34,253 nucleotides of DNA from DASWIG01 sp965371445 (GCA_965371445.1 CBDUYN010000107.1:1-34253), one strand, 5' to 3'. Shown: positions 16,779 through 24,988, counted from the stretch's first letter. Program-made: numbers and translations. The notes: a model not told the origin generated them from the sequence alone.

Positions 16779-16847
16779 GGGTCTCTCCTTTCAAGCTGCG
16801 GCGGCACCTCTGGCACCGCCGCGCGGATTCCTGCCATTCGTTTTTCG

Positions 16848-18782
16848 CTAAAGCTCGCGGCTCCGTTGGTCGATCAGGGGCCGGATCCGGGCGTTGAAGT
16901 CCTCGATCGACGTCGACCCCAGCTCGCCGCCCTGGCGCAGGCGGACGTTCACCGTTCCGGCCTCTTCCTCACGGGCGCCGACCACGAGCATGTAGGGGAC
17001 CTTTTGCACCTGGGCCTCGCGGATCTTGTAGCCGAGCTTCTCGTTGCGCTCGTCGACCTCGACGCGGAGCCCGGAGCCCGCAAGCTCGGCTTCGACCTTG
17101 TGGGCATAGTCGAGGAAGCGCTCCGAGACCGGCAGCACGATCGCCTGGACCGGCGCCAGCCAGAGCGGGAACGCCCCGGCCGTATGCTCGATCAGGATGC
17201 CCAGGAAACGCTCCAGCGAGCCCAGCATGGCGCGGTGGATCATCACCGGCCGGTGCTCGGCCCCGTCGGCGCCGACGTAGGTCAGCTCGAAGCGCTCCGG
17301 GAGCTGGTAGTCGAGCTGGATCGTCCCCAACTGCCAGGAACGGCCGAGGGCGTCGCGCACCTGGAAGTCTATCTTCGGGCCGTAGAAGGTGCCGTCCCCC
17401 TCGTTGATCTCGTAGGCAATCCCCTGGTACTCCAACGCCGCTTTCAAGCCCCCTTCGGCCCGATCCCACAGATCGTCGGAGCCGAGGCGCTTCTCGGGCC
17501 GCGTCGAGATCTCAATCCCCACGTCCGTGAAGCCGAACGTGTCGTAGATCTTGAGGATCATCTCGATGGCCTTCAAGACCTCGCCTTCGATCTGCTCTTC
17601 GGTCAGGAAGACGTGCGCGTCGTCCTGGCAGAAGGTGCGCACCCGGGTCAGGCCCGTGACGACGCCGCTGCGCTCGTAACGGTGCAGCCGCCCGAAGTCG
17701 GCGTAGCGGATCGGCAGGTCCCGGTAGGAGCGCAGCCGCGTGCCGTAGATCAGGCAGTGGGTCGGGCAGTTCATGGGCTTGACCGCGTACTTCCGCTCGT
17801 CGATCTCGGTGAAGAACATGTGCTCCCGGTAGTTCTCGTAGTGGCCCGACCTGTGCCACAGCTCGAGGTCGAGCACCTGCGGCGTGACCACTTCCTCGTA
17901 GCCGTAGCCAACCTGCAGGCCGCGGACAAAGTCGACGAGCCCGCGGTAGAGGAGCGCCCCCTTGGGGTGGAAAAACGGGCTCGCCGGAGCCTCGGGGTGG
18001 AAGCTGAAGAGATCGAGCTCGGTGCCCAGCCGCCGGTGGTCGCGGGCGCGGGCCTGCTCCTGGCGCTCGAGGTACTCGGCGAGCTCTTGTTTTGAGAGGA
18101 ACGCCGTACCGTAGATACGCTGGAGGCGCTCGTTCGCCTCGTCGCCCTTGAAATAGACCCCGGAGGCCTCCAGGAGCTTGACAGCGCCGATCTGCGAGGC
18201 GCGCTGGACGTGCGGGCCGCGGCAGAGGTCGGTAAACGAGCCGTGGCGAAAGACCGTGATGCGCTCGCCCGCGGGGATGTCCTTCAAGCGCTCGAGCTTC
18301 AAGGTCTCGCCCATCTCGCGAAACAGCTCCTCGGCCTCCTCGCGGCTCAGCTCCTGGCGCTCGAACTCCGCGTTCTCCTTCAAGATCTGGCGCATCTTCG
18401 CCTCGACTTGCTCGAGGTCCTCGAGGGAGAAAGCGCGCGGGAAGCGGAAGTCGTACTGGAACTTCTCGGAGTGGTCCTGGCGTCCGGCGTCGTACTCCGC
18501 CTCGGGCCACAGGCGCTTGACGGCGTCGGCCATCACGTGCTCGGCGCTGTGGCGGACGAACTGGCCCGCTTCCGGGTCCTTGGCGGTGAAGAGTCGGAAG
18601 ACGCCGCCCTGGTTGAGCGGCTCGCGCAGGTCCAGGAGGCGACCGTCAAGCTCGGCGCCGATCGCCGCCTTGGCGAGGCCGGGGCCGATCTCCCGGGCGA
18701 CGTCGAGCGCAGTGGTGCCGACCGCCGCGCAACGGTGGGATCCGTCGGGCAGGGTCAGCTCGATCTGTTCGGGTGCGCTCAT
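16848..18782 (-). CDS. thrS: Threonyl-tRNA synthetase
   Basis: A 644-residue class II synthetase with all expected parts. There is an N-terminal TGS domain (1-60), an editing domain with HSAEH (about 78-82) and the CRGPH motif, and a catalytic core with the zinc-binding Cys of MKPMNCPTH plus later DDAHVF and MIHRAMLGS. The C-terminal anticodon-binding domain starts near LAPVQAIVLPVSERF. Length is normal. It charges tRNA-Thr and clears mischarged Ser. It is the first protein gene of the thrS-rpmI-rplT block. No T-box or other leader element is evident in the 110 bases up to the tRNA genes. Confidence 0.96.
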   Translation of the reverse strand: MSAPEQIELTLPDGSHRCAAVGTTALDVAREIGPGLAKAAIGAELDGRLLDLREPLNQGGVFRLFTAKDPEAGQFVRHSAEHVMADAVKRLWPEAEYDAGRQDHSEKFQYDFRFPRAFSLEDLEQVEAKMRQILKENAEFERQELSREEAEELFREMGETLKLERLKDIPAGERITVFRHGSFTDLCRGPHVQRASQIGAVKLLEASGVYFKGDEANERLQRIYGTAFLSKQELAEYLERQEQARARDHRRLGTELDLFSFHPEAPASPFFHPKGALLYRGLVDFVRGLQVGYGYEEVVTPQVLDLELWHRSGHYENYREHMFFTEIDERKYAVKPMNCPTHCLIYGTRLRSYRDLPIRYADFGRLHRYERSGVVTGLTRVRTFCQDDAHVFLTEEQIEGEVLKAIEMILKIYDTFGFTDVGIEISTRPEKRLGSDDLWDRAEGGLKAALEYQGIAYEINEGDGTFYGPKIDFQVRDALGRSWQLGTIQLDYQLPERFELTYVGADGAEHRPVMIHRAMLGSLERFLGILIEHTAGAFPLWLAPVQAIVLPVSERFLDYAHKVEAELAGSGLRVEVDERNEKLGYKIREAQVQKVPYMLVVGAREEEAGTVNVRLRQGGELGSTSIEDFNARIRPLIDQRSREL

Positions 18783-18892
18783 CGGTCGGTACCTGGTCAG
18801 TCACTGGATGGTTCCGGGTTCGGTCGTCGGCCCCCGACCCATCGCTGGGCTCCGCTGTCCTTGGGCGACGTGGAGAGGGGGGGGTTGGGTCC

Positions 18893-18969
18893 TGGTAGGC
18901 GCTAGCGGACTTGAACCGCTGACCTCTACCGTGTGAAGGTAGCGCTCTAACCAACTGAGCTAAGCGCCT
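18893..18969 (-). tRNA. tRNA-Val (anticodon CAC)
   Basis: A complete cloverleaf on the minus strand. The acceptor AGGCGCT pairs with AGCGCCT, the D-stem GCTC/GAGC and the anticodon stem CTACC/GGTAG are intact, and the loop is TTCACAC. The TPsiC arm contains GGTTCAAGTCC. Discriminator A and an encoded CCA are present. Anticodon CAC reads GUG valine codons. It lies six bases after the second tRNA-Val. Confidence 0.95.
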
Positions 18970-18975
18970 GGAGCT

Positions 18976-19052
18976 TGGTAGGCCCGAGCGGACTTGAACC
19001 GCTGACCTCTACGATGTCAACGTAGCGCTCTAACCAACTGAGCTACGGGCCT
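18976..19052 (-). tRNA. tRNA-Val (anticodon GAC)
   Basis: Acceptor AGGCCCG pairs with CGGGCCT, anticodon stem CTACG/CGTAG encloses TTGACAT, and the 3' end has discriminator A plus CCA. Anticodon GAC reads GUC and GUU valine codons. It is nearly identical in its D and T arms to the neighbouring tRNA-Val(CAC), so the pair probably arose by tandem duplication and is read as one transcript. Confidence 0.95.
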
Positions 19053-19121
19053 ACTCCGGCTGCCTTCCGGCCACCGGGAGCCGGGGAGAGTAGCACCGCC
19101 CCGGCGGGGTGTCAACATGGT

Positions 19122-19127
19122 TAGAAT
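19122..19127 (+). promoter_or_regulatory. -10 box of the SAM methyltransferase gene
   Basis: TAGAAT ends eight bases before the ATG at 19136, with no Shine-Dalgarno sequence between them and no clear -35. It suggests a leaderless transcript. Confidence 0.35.
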
Positions 19128-19135
19128 CGTCCGTC

Positions 19136-19897
19136 ATGAAGAGTCCTGACCCCTCCCCCCGCAACCGCGCCGCCTGGAACGCGTCGAGCGACGAGTACCA
19201 GTCGTCCCACGCCCGGACGCTCGCCGACGCGCCGGAGGCCTGGGGCGTCTGGCGCAACCCCGAGGACGAGCTCGGCGTCCTCGGCGAGCTTGCCGGCCGC
19301 GATGTCCTGGAGCTCGGCTGCGGCGCCGCCCAGTGGTCAATCGCGCTCGCCGGGCGCGGCCTACGTCCGGTGGCCTTCGACCTCTCGGACCGCCAGCTCG
19401 GCCATGCCCGGCGGCTGCGCTCGGATGCGGGCGTCGACTTTCCCCTCGTCCAGGCGAACGCCGAGGCGCTGCCCTTCGCCGCGGAGAGCTTCGACGTCGT
19501 CTTCTGCGACCACGGCGCCATGAGCTTCGCCCGTCCCGAGCCCACGGTCGCCGAGGTGGCGCGGGTGCTGCGGCCCGGGGGGCTCTTCGCCTTCTCCCAC
19601 GCGAGCGCCCTCCTGGAGCTCTGCTGGGACGAGCACGCGAAGGTCGTCGACGAGCGGCTGCACATGTCCTACTTCGACCTCTACGAGGTCGAGGACGGTA
19701 CCAAGGTCAGCTACCAGCTTCCCTACGGCGACTGGATCCGGCTCTTTCGCCGCAATGGATTCCTCGTCGAGGACTTGATCGAGCTGCGTCCGCCGGAGGA
19801 CGCCGAGACAACCTACGGGGAATACGTGTCGATCGCGTGGGCGCGCCGGTGGCCGGCCGAGAGCCTCTGGAAGCTGCGGCTTGCGGACGGAGCCTGA
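19136..19897 (+). CDS. Class I SAM-dependent methyltransferase
   Basis: A 253-residue Methyltransf_11-type enzyme. The N-terminus NRAAWNASSDEYQ resembles small-molecule methyltransferases. Motif I is VLELGCGAAQWSIALAGRG, with the acidic residue of VAFDLSDRQL ending strand 2, then ANAEALPFAAESFDVVFCDH and VLRPGGLFAFS. The substrate is unknown. The start at 19136 is chosen over an ATG nine codons earlier because the -10 box lies between them. It ends 26 bases before the DNA methyltransferase gene on the same strand, so the two may be co-transcribed. Confidence 0.85.
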   Translation: MKSPDPSPRNRAAWNASSDEYQSSHARTLADAPEAWGVWRNPEDELGVLGELAGRDVLELGCGAAQWSIALAGRGLRPVAFDLSDRQLGHARRLRSDAGVDFPLVQANAEALPFAAESFDVVFCDHGAMSFARPEPTVAEVARVLRPGGLFAFSHASALLELCWDEHAKVVDERLHMSYFDLYEVEDGTKVSYQLPYGDWIRLFRRNGFLVEDLIELRPPEDAETTYGEYVSIAWARRWPAESLWKLRLADGA

Positions 19898-19923
19898 CCT
19901 CGGATGCGCTACGAGTGTCGAGG

Positions 19924-21570
19924 ATGAGCGCTGCCCTCTCCACCCGCGAGCGGAAGGCCCTGGGGGTCTACTACACCCACGAGGACGTCGTGGAGCACCT
20001 GGTGCGCTGGGGCTTGAAACGCCCGGCGCTCCGCCGCGCCCAACGCTCCGTCCTGGACCCGTCCTGCGGCGACGGACGGTTCCTCGTGGCCGCCGCCCGC
20101 AACGGTGCCGTCCGCCTTGTGGGCTGCGACGTCGATCCGGAAGGGCTCGCGATCACCCGGAGGAGCCTCGGCTCGACCGGCCTCGAGACCCGGTTCCTCG
20201 AGGCCGACTTCTTCGCCGTCGAGCCCGAGACCGTGGAGCCGGTCGACCTCGTCGTCGGCAACCCGCCTTTCATCCGCTACCAGCGCTTCACCGGCGAGAG
20301 CCGGCGGCGGGCTCTGGCGTCGGCCTTGCGGCTCGGCGTCCGTTTGACGCGGCTCACGTCGTCGTGGGCGCCGTTCCTGCTCCACGCCACGCGCTTCCTG
20401 AAGCCGGGGGGCGACATGGCGATGGTCGTCCCCGCCGAGGTGCTGCAGACGTTCTACGGCCGGGAGACGCTCCAGGCGCTCGTCCGGCGGTTCGAGAGCG
20501 TCGAGCTCGTCGCTTTCGAGCGGAACTTCTTCGACGACGCCCAGGAGGAGACTTGTCTGCTCCTTGCGGAAGGACACGGCGGCTCCTGCCGAGAGGTCCG
20601 GCTCCTGCCGCTCGCCTCGATCGGCGACCTCCGGGAGGCGGAAGCCGAGGCGGCGGTTCGACTACCCATGGGAGACGAAGTCCGCTTTGCCGAGGCTTTC
20701 CTCAAGGAGGACGAGCGGCGGGCGTGGCGGCGCGTGAAGCGTCATGAAGGCGTTCGGACGATCGCGTCGCTCGGTGACGTGGCCAACGGTTACGTGACAG
20801 GCGACAACAAGTTCTTTCACCGGACGCGCCGGCAGGCCGAGGCGTCGGGCTATCCCGAGACGTGGCTCTTCCCGGTCGGACGCAGCAGCAAGTCCCTGCG
20901 CGGGGCGTCCTTCACGGTGGAGGACATCGAGGCCCTCGAAGAGTGCGGCTCGGCACACCATCTTGTCGTGCCTCAGGAGGATCTCTTCGACGCCGACGGG
21001 GTGGCTTTGGAGCGCTTTCGGCGGGAAGGTGAGGAGCTTGGCGTCCCGGAGCGGTTCAAGTGTCGGACGCGGCGTCCCTGGTGGAAGGTGCCGGGGCTCG
21101 CCGCCGCCGACGTGCTCCTCGCCTACATGATCGGCTCGAGTCCGCGGGCCGCCGTCAACCGGTGCGGTGCGTTTCACTCGAACTCCCTCCACGGGTTGAG
21201 GCTGCGCGACGGCGTCTCGGCGGAGCTTCTGGTGCTTTCCTTCTACAGCTCGTTGACGCTTCTTAGCCTCGAGATCGAGGGCAGGAGCTACGGCGGGGGG
21301 GTCTTGAAGCTCGAGCCGCGGGAGATGGACCGGGTGCTCGTCGCCTGGCCCGAGGAGGTGCCGGCGGGGCTTCTTCAGGCGTTCGCCGAGATGGAGGAGG
21401 CGTTGCGGGGCGGGAGCTATGACGTCGCTGTGGCGGTGGCCGACGAGGTGCTGCTGCGCGGGGCGTTGGGCCTTTCGAAGCGTCGGGTGCGGCTTCTTCG
21501 TGCGGCTCGTCGGCGGCTGGTGGAGCGTCGTTCGGGGCGGAGCCGGAGGCCGACTCAGTTCACGGAATAG
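19924..21570 (+). CDS. Orphan Eco57I/TaqI-like N6-adenine DNA methyltransferase
   Basis: A 548-residue enzyme with the order of gamma-class adenine methyltransferases: ALGVYYTHEDVVEHLVRWGL (motif X, about 12-31), DPSCGDGRFLVAA (motif I, 45-57), GCDVDPEGL, and the catalytic NPPF at 113-116. The C-terminal half begins near residue 285 with GYVTGDNKFF, typical of the TaqI-like target-recognition domain. No nuclease motif is visible and no restriction gene is adjacent, so it is either solitary (regulatory or protective) or what is left of a restriction system. The start at 19924 follows an AGG and gives the expected N-terminus. Its last codons contain one copy of a 26-base direct repeat. Confidence 0.85.
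   Translation: MSAALSTRERKALGVYYTHEDVVEHLVRWGLKRPALRRAQRSVLDPSCGDGRFLVAAARNGAVRLVGCDVDPEGLAITRRSLGSTGLETRFLEADFFAVEPETVEPVDLVVGNPPFIRYQRFTGESRRRALASALRLGVRLTRLTSSWAPFLLHATRFLKPGGDMAMVVPAEVLQTFYGRETLQALVRRFESVELVAFERNFFDDAQEETCLLLAEGHGGSCREVRLLPLASIGDLREAEAEAAVRLPMGDEVRFAEAFLKEDERRAWRRVKRHEGVRTIASLGDVANGYVTGDNKFFHRTRRQAEASGYPETWLFPVGRSSKSLRGASFTVEDIEALEECGSAHHLVVPQEDLFDADGVALERFRREGEELGVPERFKCRTRRPWWKVPGLAAADVLLAYMIGSSPRAAVNRCGAFHSNSLHGLRLRDGVSAELLVLSFYSSLTLLSLEIEGRSYGGGVLKLEPREMDRVLVAWPEEVPAGLLQAFAEMEEALRGGSYDVAVAVADEVLLRGALGLSKRRVRLLRAARRRLVERRSGRSRRPTQFTE
21504..21529 (+). repeat. 26-base direct repeat, copy 1
   Basis: The 26 bases starting GGCTCGTCGG and ending GGAGCGTC recur without mismatch at 21651-21676, a 147-base offset. 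This copy lies inside the 3' end of the DNA methyltransferase gene. Confidence 0.8.
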
Positions 21571-21650
21571 CCGGTATGCGGACGTACGGACGCCGGCTTG
21601 AAACCCAGGACGATGGACTCCCGCGGGATGCCGGGCGGGCTCCTTCACGG

Positions 21651-21676
21651 GGCTCGTCGGCGGCTGGTGGAGCGTC
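21651..21676 (+). repeat. 26-base direct repeat, copy 2
   Basis: Exact second copy of the 21504-21529 repeat, lying in the gap between the methyltransferase stop and the 3' end of the ABATE gene. The similarity continues imperfectly for a few bases on the right. It could mark the recombination that replaced the end of the ABATE gene. Confidence 0.8.
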
Positions 21677-21698
21677 TTCGGAGTGGCGTCGGGGGCGG

Positions 21699-22397
21699 TC
21701 ACGGTTGCATCCGGTCCATAGCGACGAGATCCCCAGGATGCGTTGGAGCTGTCCGCCGGAGATCAGGCCCTGGCGGTAGGCGTCGGCGACGACGGTCTCG
21801 AGGACGTGGCGGGTTCTCGGCGCTGCCGCAGGTCTTCATGTCGCACCAGCGGCGTCCCGGACCGCGGCCGCGGTCGACGAAGACGAGGTCGCAGCCCTTG
21901 CCGTCGCAGACGCGGAGGCGCCGGATCTCGCCGGAGCTCAGCAGGCTGGCGAGCGAGAGAGAGACGAAGGCGAAGAGGCGGTCGACGCCCCCGACGCCGT
22001 CGTCGAGGACGACGGCGTAGGCGTCGCGGTCGGCACGCAGGCGCAGGCGGGCGGTGGCGTCGGCGAAATGACCGTTGAGGGCCTCGACCTCCCGGCCTTC
22101 GGGCCGCCTCCCCCGGACCCCGGCGGCGACGATCGAGACGGCCAGGTCGCGCAGACCCGCGGCCTGGGCGAAGACGTCCTCCTCGGGCAAGCCGGAGTCG
22201 CGTAGCGCGTCGGCCTCGGAGACCTCCAGGAGGCCGACGTGCTCGCTCCAGGACATCAGGTCGTCGAAGCCACGCAGCGCGGGACGGTCCGGACGCGTCC
22301 CGCGGGCCGTGTTGGCCAGCGCCACGGCGTAGGCGCCGTCCCAGAGCTTGCGCTCGGGCAGGAGGAGGTCACCAAAGGTGTCGAAAGGGCGTCCCAT
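21699..22397 (-). CDS. ABATE/CGNR zinc-finger regulator with replaced C-terminus
   Basis: A 232-residue protein. Residues about 15-150 match the ABATE domain (ALANTARGTR near the start). It is followed by a CGNR-type zinc finger VCDGKGCDLVFVDRGRG, then RRWCDMKTCG, with the expected metal-binding cysteines. In the family the finger continues CGNRAK. Here the text breaks after CG into SAENPPRPRDRRRR, which is out of frame with an overlapping helix-turn-helix-like fragment at 21716-21826. The family is thought to act as transcription regulators. The DNA-contacting tail is probably damaged. A TAGGAT -10 box lies six bases before the ATG inside an inverted repeat. Confidence 0.7.
   Translation of the reverse strand: MGRPFDTFGDLLLPERKLWDGAYAVALANTARGTRPDRPALRGFDDLMSWSEHVGLLEVSEADALRDSGLPEEDVFAQAAGLRDLAVSIVAAGVRGRRPEGREVEALNGHFADATARLRLRADRDAYAVVLDDGVGGVDRLFAFVSLSLASLLSSGEIRRLRVCDGKGCDLVFVDRGRGPGRRWCDMKTCGSAENPPRPRDRRRRRLPPGPDLRRTAPTHPGDLVAMDRMQP
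21716..21826 (-). pseudogene. UPF0175-like fragment overlapping the ABATE 3' end
   Basis: In a different minus-strand frame from the ABATE gene, 37 codons read RHVLETVVADAYRQGLISGG and then QLQRILGISSLW, with GC-rich third positions. The pattern AYRxGLIS..QL..ILG is like the helical core of UPF0175 small antitoxin-like proteins. There is no start codon and the fragment stops matching after SSLW. I take it as the end of another gene joined to the truncated ABATE gene. Confidence 0.35.
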
Positions 22398-22418
22398 GTC
22401 TTCATCCTATCACATGGG
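22393..22418 (-). promoter_or_regulatory. Inverted repeat over the ABATE gene start and -10 box
   Basis: CCCATGT (22393-22399) and ACATGGG (22412-22418) form a perfect 7-base inverted repeat. It covers the start codon (22395-22397) and the TAGGAT -10 box (22404-22409). A protein bound here would block transcription, so it is a candidate autoregulatory operator. Confidence 0.35.
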
Positions 22419-22452
22419 AGACCGATCCATGACCTCGCCGCCCGATGGTCCG

Positions 22453-23640
22453 CTAAAGGTCGATCACCGTCCCGCCGCGGGCCAGCTCGACCGTGCCGGG
22501 ACGACCCTTCGAGACCTCGGCGAGATCACGGTCGATCCGAATGTGGTCGTGCCAGGAGCGGCTGGGGTCATGGTGTCCGACGAGCGTACGCCGCGCGCCG
22601 CACGCGTGCGCCATCTCCAGCACGTCCTCGACGCAGCTGTGCCCCCAGTCGCGGCGAACCCCCGCCGCTTCCGACTTGCCGATGGGTTTTATGCCGTCGT
22701 ACTCGTCGCGCAGGTATTGCCCGTCGCGGTAGAGGAGGTCGGCCCCTTCGGCGTGCTCGCGCAGGCGACGCTCGGCCTCCTCGCTTTTCGCCTGCCGCGG
22801 GTCAAAAGCCTCGGAATCGGTGCGGCGTAGCTCGTGGTCGGTGCAGAAGATGAACTTCTTGCCGCCGTGCTCGATCCGAAATGCGAGGCACGTCGTGCTG
22901 TGGCAGACCTCGAAAGCGAGGATGCTCGTCGTTCCGATCTCGATCGGTTTCATGAGCTCGGAAACCCGCCAGGAAACGATGCCCCCGATGGTGTCGGACA
23001 GCGAAAAGTCGCGCAGCTCCGTGCCCTCGAACTTCGCCGGCATCTGCCGGAACGAAACCGGCGTGTGCGACGCGATGATCGGATCGCGGGCGTCTCTGGA
23101 GAAAACACCGTAGTAAAGGTCGAGGACGCTTAGAAACTCCCGGGTACCGTAGATCTTCAGCGTGTTCCTGGAGTCGTAGCAGACCGCAGACAGGCCGAAG
23201 CCTTCGGTATGGTCGACGTGGGAATGGGAACCGAAAAGGTAGAGGTGGCGCTCCTCGCGGTCGCCCCACTTCTTTTGCAGGTCCTGGGCGCAGTCCCAGA
23301 AGCCGCTGCCGGCGTCGAGGACGATGTCGTAGCCGTCGCTCGTCTCGATGTGGACGCAGGTGGTGCGTCCGCCATAGATCTGCGGCATGGGGACGTCGAG
23401 GCGTCGCCGGAGGCTCGCAAACGTTTCGGGAGAGGGCGCTCCGCCGAGCACCTCTTCCAGGGTGGCGTCGAGCCGGCCCTCGCCGTTGCAATGTTTCTTG
23501 AGCTCCTCGGCGTAGGCCTCGACGAGGCTCGTGTCGTGGACCTCGAAGACGTTTTCGATCTCCTCCGGCACGGGAAAGGTCGAACAGCTCCCCTGGGTGC
23601 CGTAGAAACGGATGCGCAAGTTACGGACCGGCTCGGACAT
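22453..23640 (-). CDS. MBL-fold metallo-hydrolase
   Basis: A 395-residue metallo-beta-lactamase-fold enzyme. The metal-binding signature is GSHSHVDHTEGF (His139, His141, Asp143, His144). Further likely ligands are in VCHSTTCLAFR, FCTDHE and the C-terminal LVGHHDPS. The CHSTTCLAFR-to-TDHE spacing is like the GCLGYR-to-TDxE pattern of MBL phosphodiesterases found beside nucleotide-signalling genes. The start at 23640 gives MSEPVRNLRIRFYGTQGSCS with the fold's first strand. It begins four bases after the stop of the unknown 447-residue gene, in one unit with the cNMP-binding patatin. I infer a phosphodiesterase or nuclease role; the substrate is unproven. Confidence 0.75.
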   Translation of the reverse strand: MSEPVRNLRIRFYGTQGSCSTFPVPEEIENVFEVHDTSLVEAYAEELKKHCNGEGRLDATLEEVLGGAPSPETFASLRRRLDVPMPQIYGGRTTCVHIETSDGYDIVLDAGSGFWDCAQDLQKKWGDREERHLYLFGSHSHVDHTEGFGLSAVCYDSRNTLKIYGTREFLSVLDLYYGVFSRDARDPIIASHTPVSFRQMPAKFEGTELRDFSLSDTIGGIVSWRVSELMKPIEIGTTSILAFEVCHSTTCLAFRIEHGGKKFIFCTDHELRRTDSEAFDPRQAKSEEAERRLREHAEGADLLYRDGQYLRDEYDGIKPIGKSEAAGVRRDWGHSCVEDVLEMAHACGARRTLVGHHDPSRSWHDHIRIDRDLAEVSKGRPGTVELARGGTVIDL

Positions 23641-23644
23641 CAGC

Positions 23645-24988
23645 TTAACCGACCCCCTCCTTGACCCATTCGGGCAGCGCCTCGCGGTCGAGCCAGTCCG
23701 GGATCTGCCGCCAGGTGAGCACGGAGCCGGCGATCGTGTTGTAATGCTGGATGAAGTGCTGGAGGAGAAAGTCTCTTTCGAGCTGCTCTTTCGAGACGCA
23801 GAGCTCGCGCTTCGCATAGCCGCCGGTCAAGGCGTTGGCGGCGGCGACGTAGACCTTGACGGGGTCGATGCCGCCCGGCCGCGGCAGCGGCTCGACGAGT
23901 TTCTTGATCGGCTCGAGCAGCATCGAGGCGGTGCCGAACGTCGCCGCGTCGGTCATGCGCAGCGTCCAGTTGAGCGGATCGATCGAGACGTTCAGGATCT
24001 TCCCGGGCCGGTTGGCGACGAACGCCATCCGGACGCTCACCTCGCCCGCGCCGCGGACGTGGAAGCGAATCGTCTGGAACGCGGCGTCGAACTGCCCCGG
24101 ACCGTAGCCGAGGAGGCTCTCTTCGGGGTCTTTCAAAAAGACGTAGCCGAGCCCGTAGCAGCCGAGGTCACCATTCTCGGAATCGCCGTCGGGATCGTCG
24201 TCGTCGACGACGAAGTCCTCGCTCAGGGCGAGGTAGCTCGTTTCACCGAGCGGGTAGACGAGCTGCGGGCCGTCGTCGCCGAGCGGCGCGGCCTTGAGCT
24301 TGAAGTCGAAGATGTCGACCTTGATGACGATCCACTCGTATTCCTTGCCGAGGTGGCGCAGGTCGGCGACGGCGAAGCGGTCGGACTCGGGGAACTTGTG
24401 GACCGTCCCGGTCTTCTTGTCCTTGTAGTAGAGCTGCTCGAAGCCGAAGCCGACGCGGGCCGAGTCGCCGGCCGGACACCAGCTGAGGGGGCGGAGGTAG
24501 ACCGGCGGCTCCTCCCGGCGCTGGTCGGGGTAGGCCTCCGGAGCCCGGAAGTCGCTGATGCGCATGAAGTAACGCAAGACGTACTCGCGGACCTGGTTGC
24601 TCATCCAGCGGGGATAGTTGGCGAGCGTTAGGTCCTCGGGCTTGATGTCCTTTTCCCGGACCTCCCTCTCGTCGGTGGCCGGGGTCTTCGGCCGGTCATA
24701 GAACATCTCCTGGATGCAGCCCATGACCGGCATGGTTCGATCGTCGTCGAGGTCGACTTCGCCGAAGAAGCCGAAGGCGGTGTCGGGGCGGTTCTGGGTT
24801 CGCGAGAGCTCGAAGCGGTCCTTGCCCTCGTAGGCCACCTTCGGATCCTGGGCGTCGAGCTCCTCCCACCATCTCTTCAGCGCCAGGCCGTCGTCCAAAG
24901 AGCGCTCAAGGCTTTTGAGGCGGCGGCGTTCCTCCTCGCTCCAGCTCGATTCGCTGTCAAGGTCGAGTTGACTTGCTTCTTTGGTCAT
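23645..24988 (-). CDS. Unrecognised 447-residue protein between patatin and MBL hydrolase
   Basis: I do not recognise this protein. It has no signal peptide or membrane segment and is rich in Asp, Glu, Trp and Tyr. An N-terminal charged helix (EEERRRLKSLERSLDDGLAL) is followed by a mixed region with FFGEVDLDDDR, a middle part with VKVDIFDFKLKAAPLG, an acidic run DDDDPDGDSENGD near residue 270, and a C-terminal helix-rich part. GGAGAG five bases before the ATG at 24988 decides the start. A GTG nine codons upstream has no such site. It follows the patatin gene by 42 bases and precedes the MBL gene by four, so it probably works with them. Confidence 0.8.
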   Translation of the reverse strand: MTKEASQLDLDSESSWSEEERRRLKSLERSLDDGLALKRWWEELDAQDPKVAYEGKDRFELSRTQNRPDTAFGFFGEVDLDDDRTMPVMGCIQEMFYDRPKTPATDEREVREKDIKPEDLTLANYPRWMSNQVREYVLRYFMRISDFRAPEAYPDQRREEPPVYLRPLSWCPAGDSARVGFGFEQLYYKDKKTGTVHKFPESDRFAVADLRHLGKEYEWIVIKVDIFDFKLKAAPLGDDGPQLVYPLGETSYLALSEDFVVDDDDPDGDSENGDLGCYGLGYVFLKDPEESLLGYGPGQFDAAFQTIRFHVRGAGEVSVRMAFVANRPGKILNVSIDPLNWTLRMTDAATFGTASMLLEPIKKLVEPLPRPGGIDPVKVYVAAANALTGGYAKRELCVSKEQLERDFLLQHFIQHYNTIAGSVLTWRQIPDWLDREALPEWVKEGVG

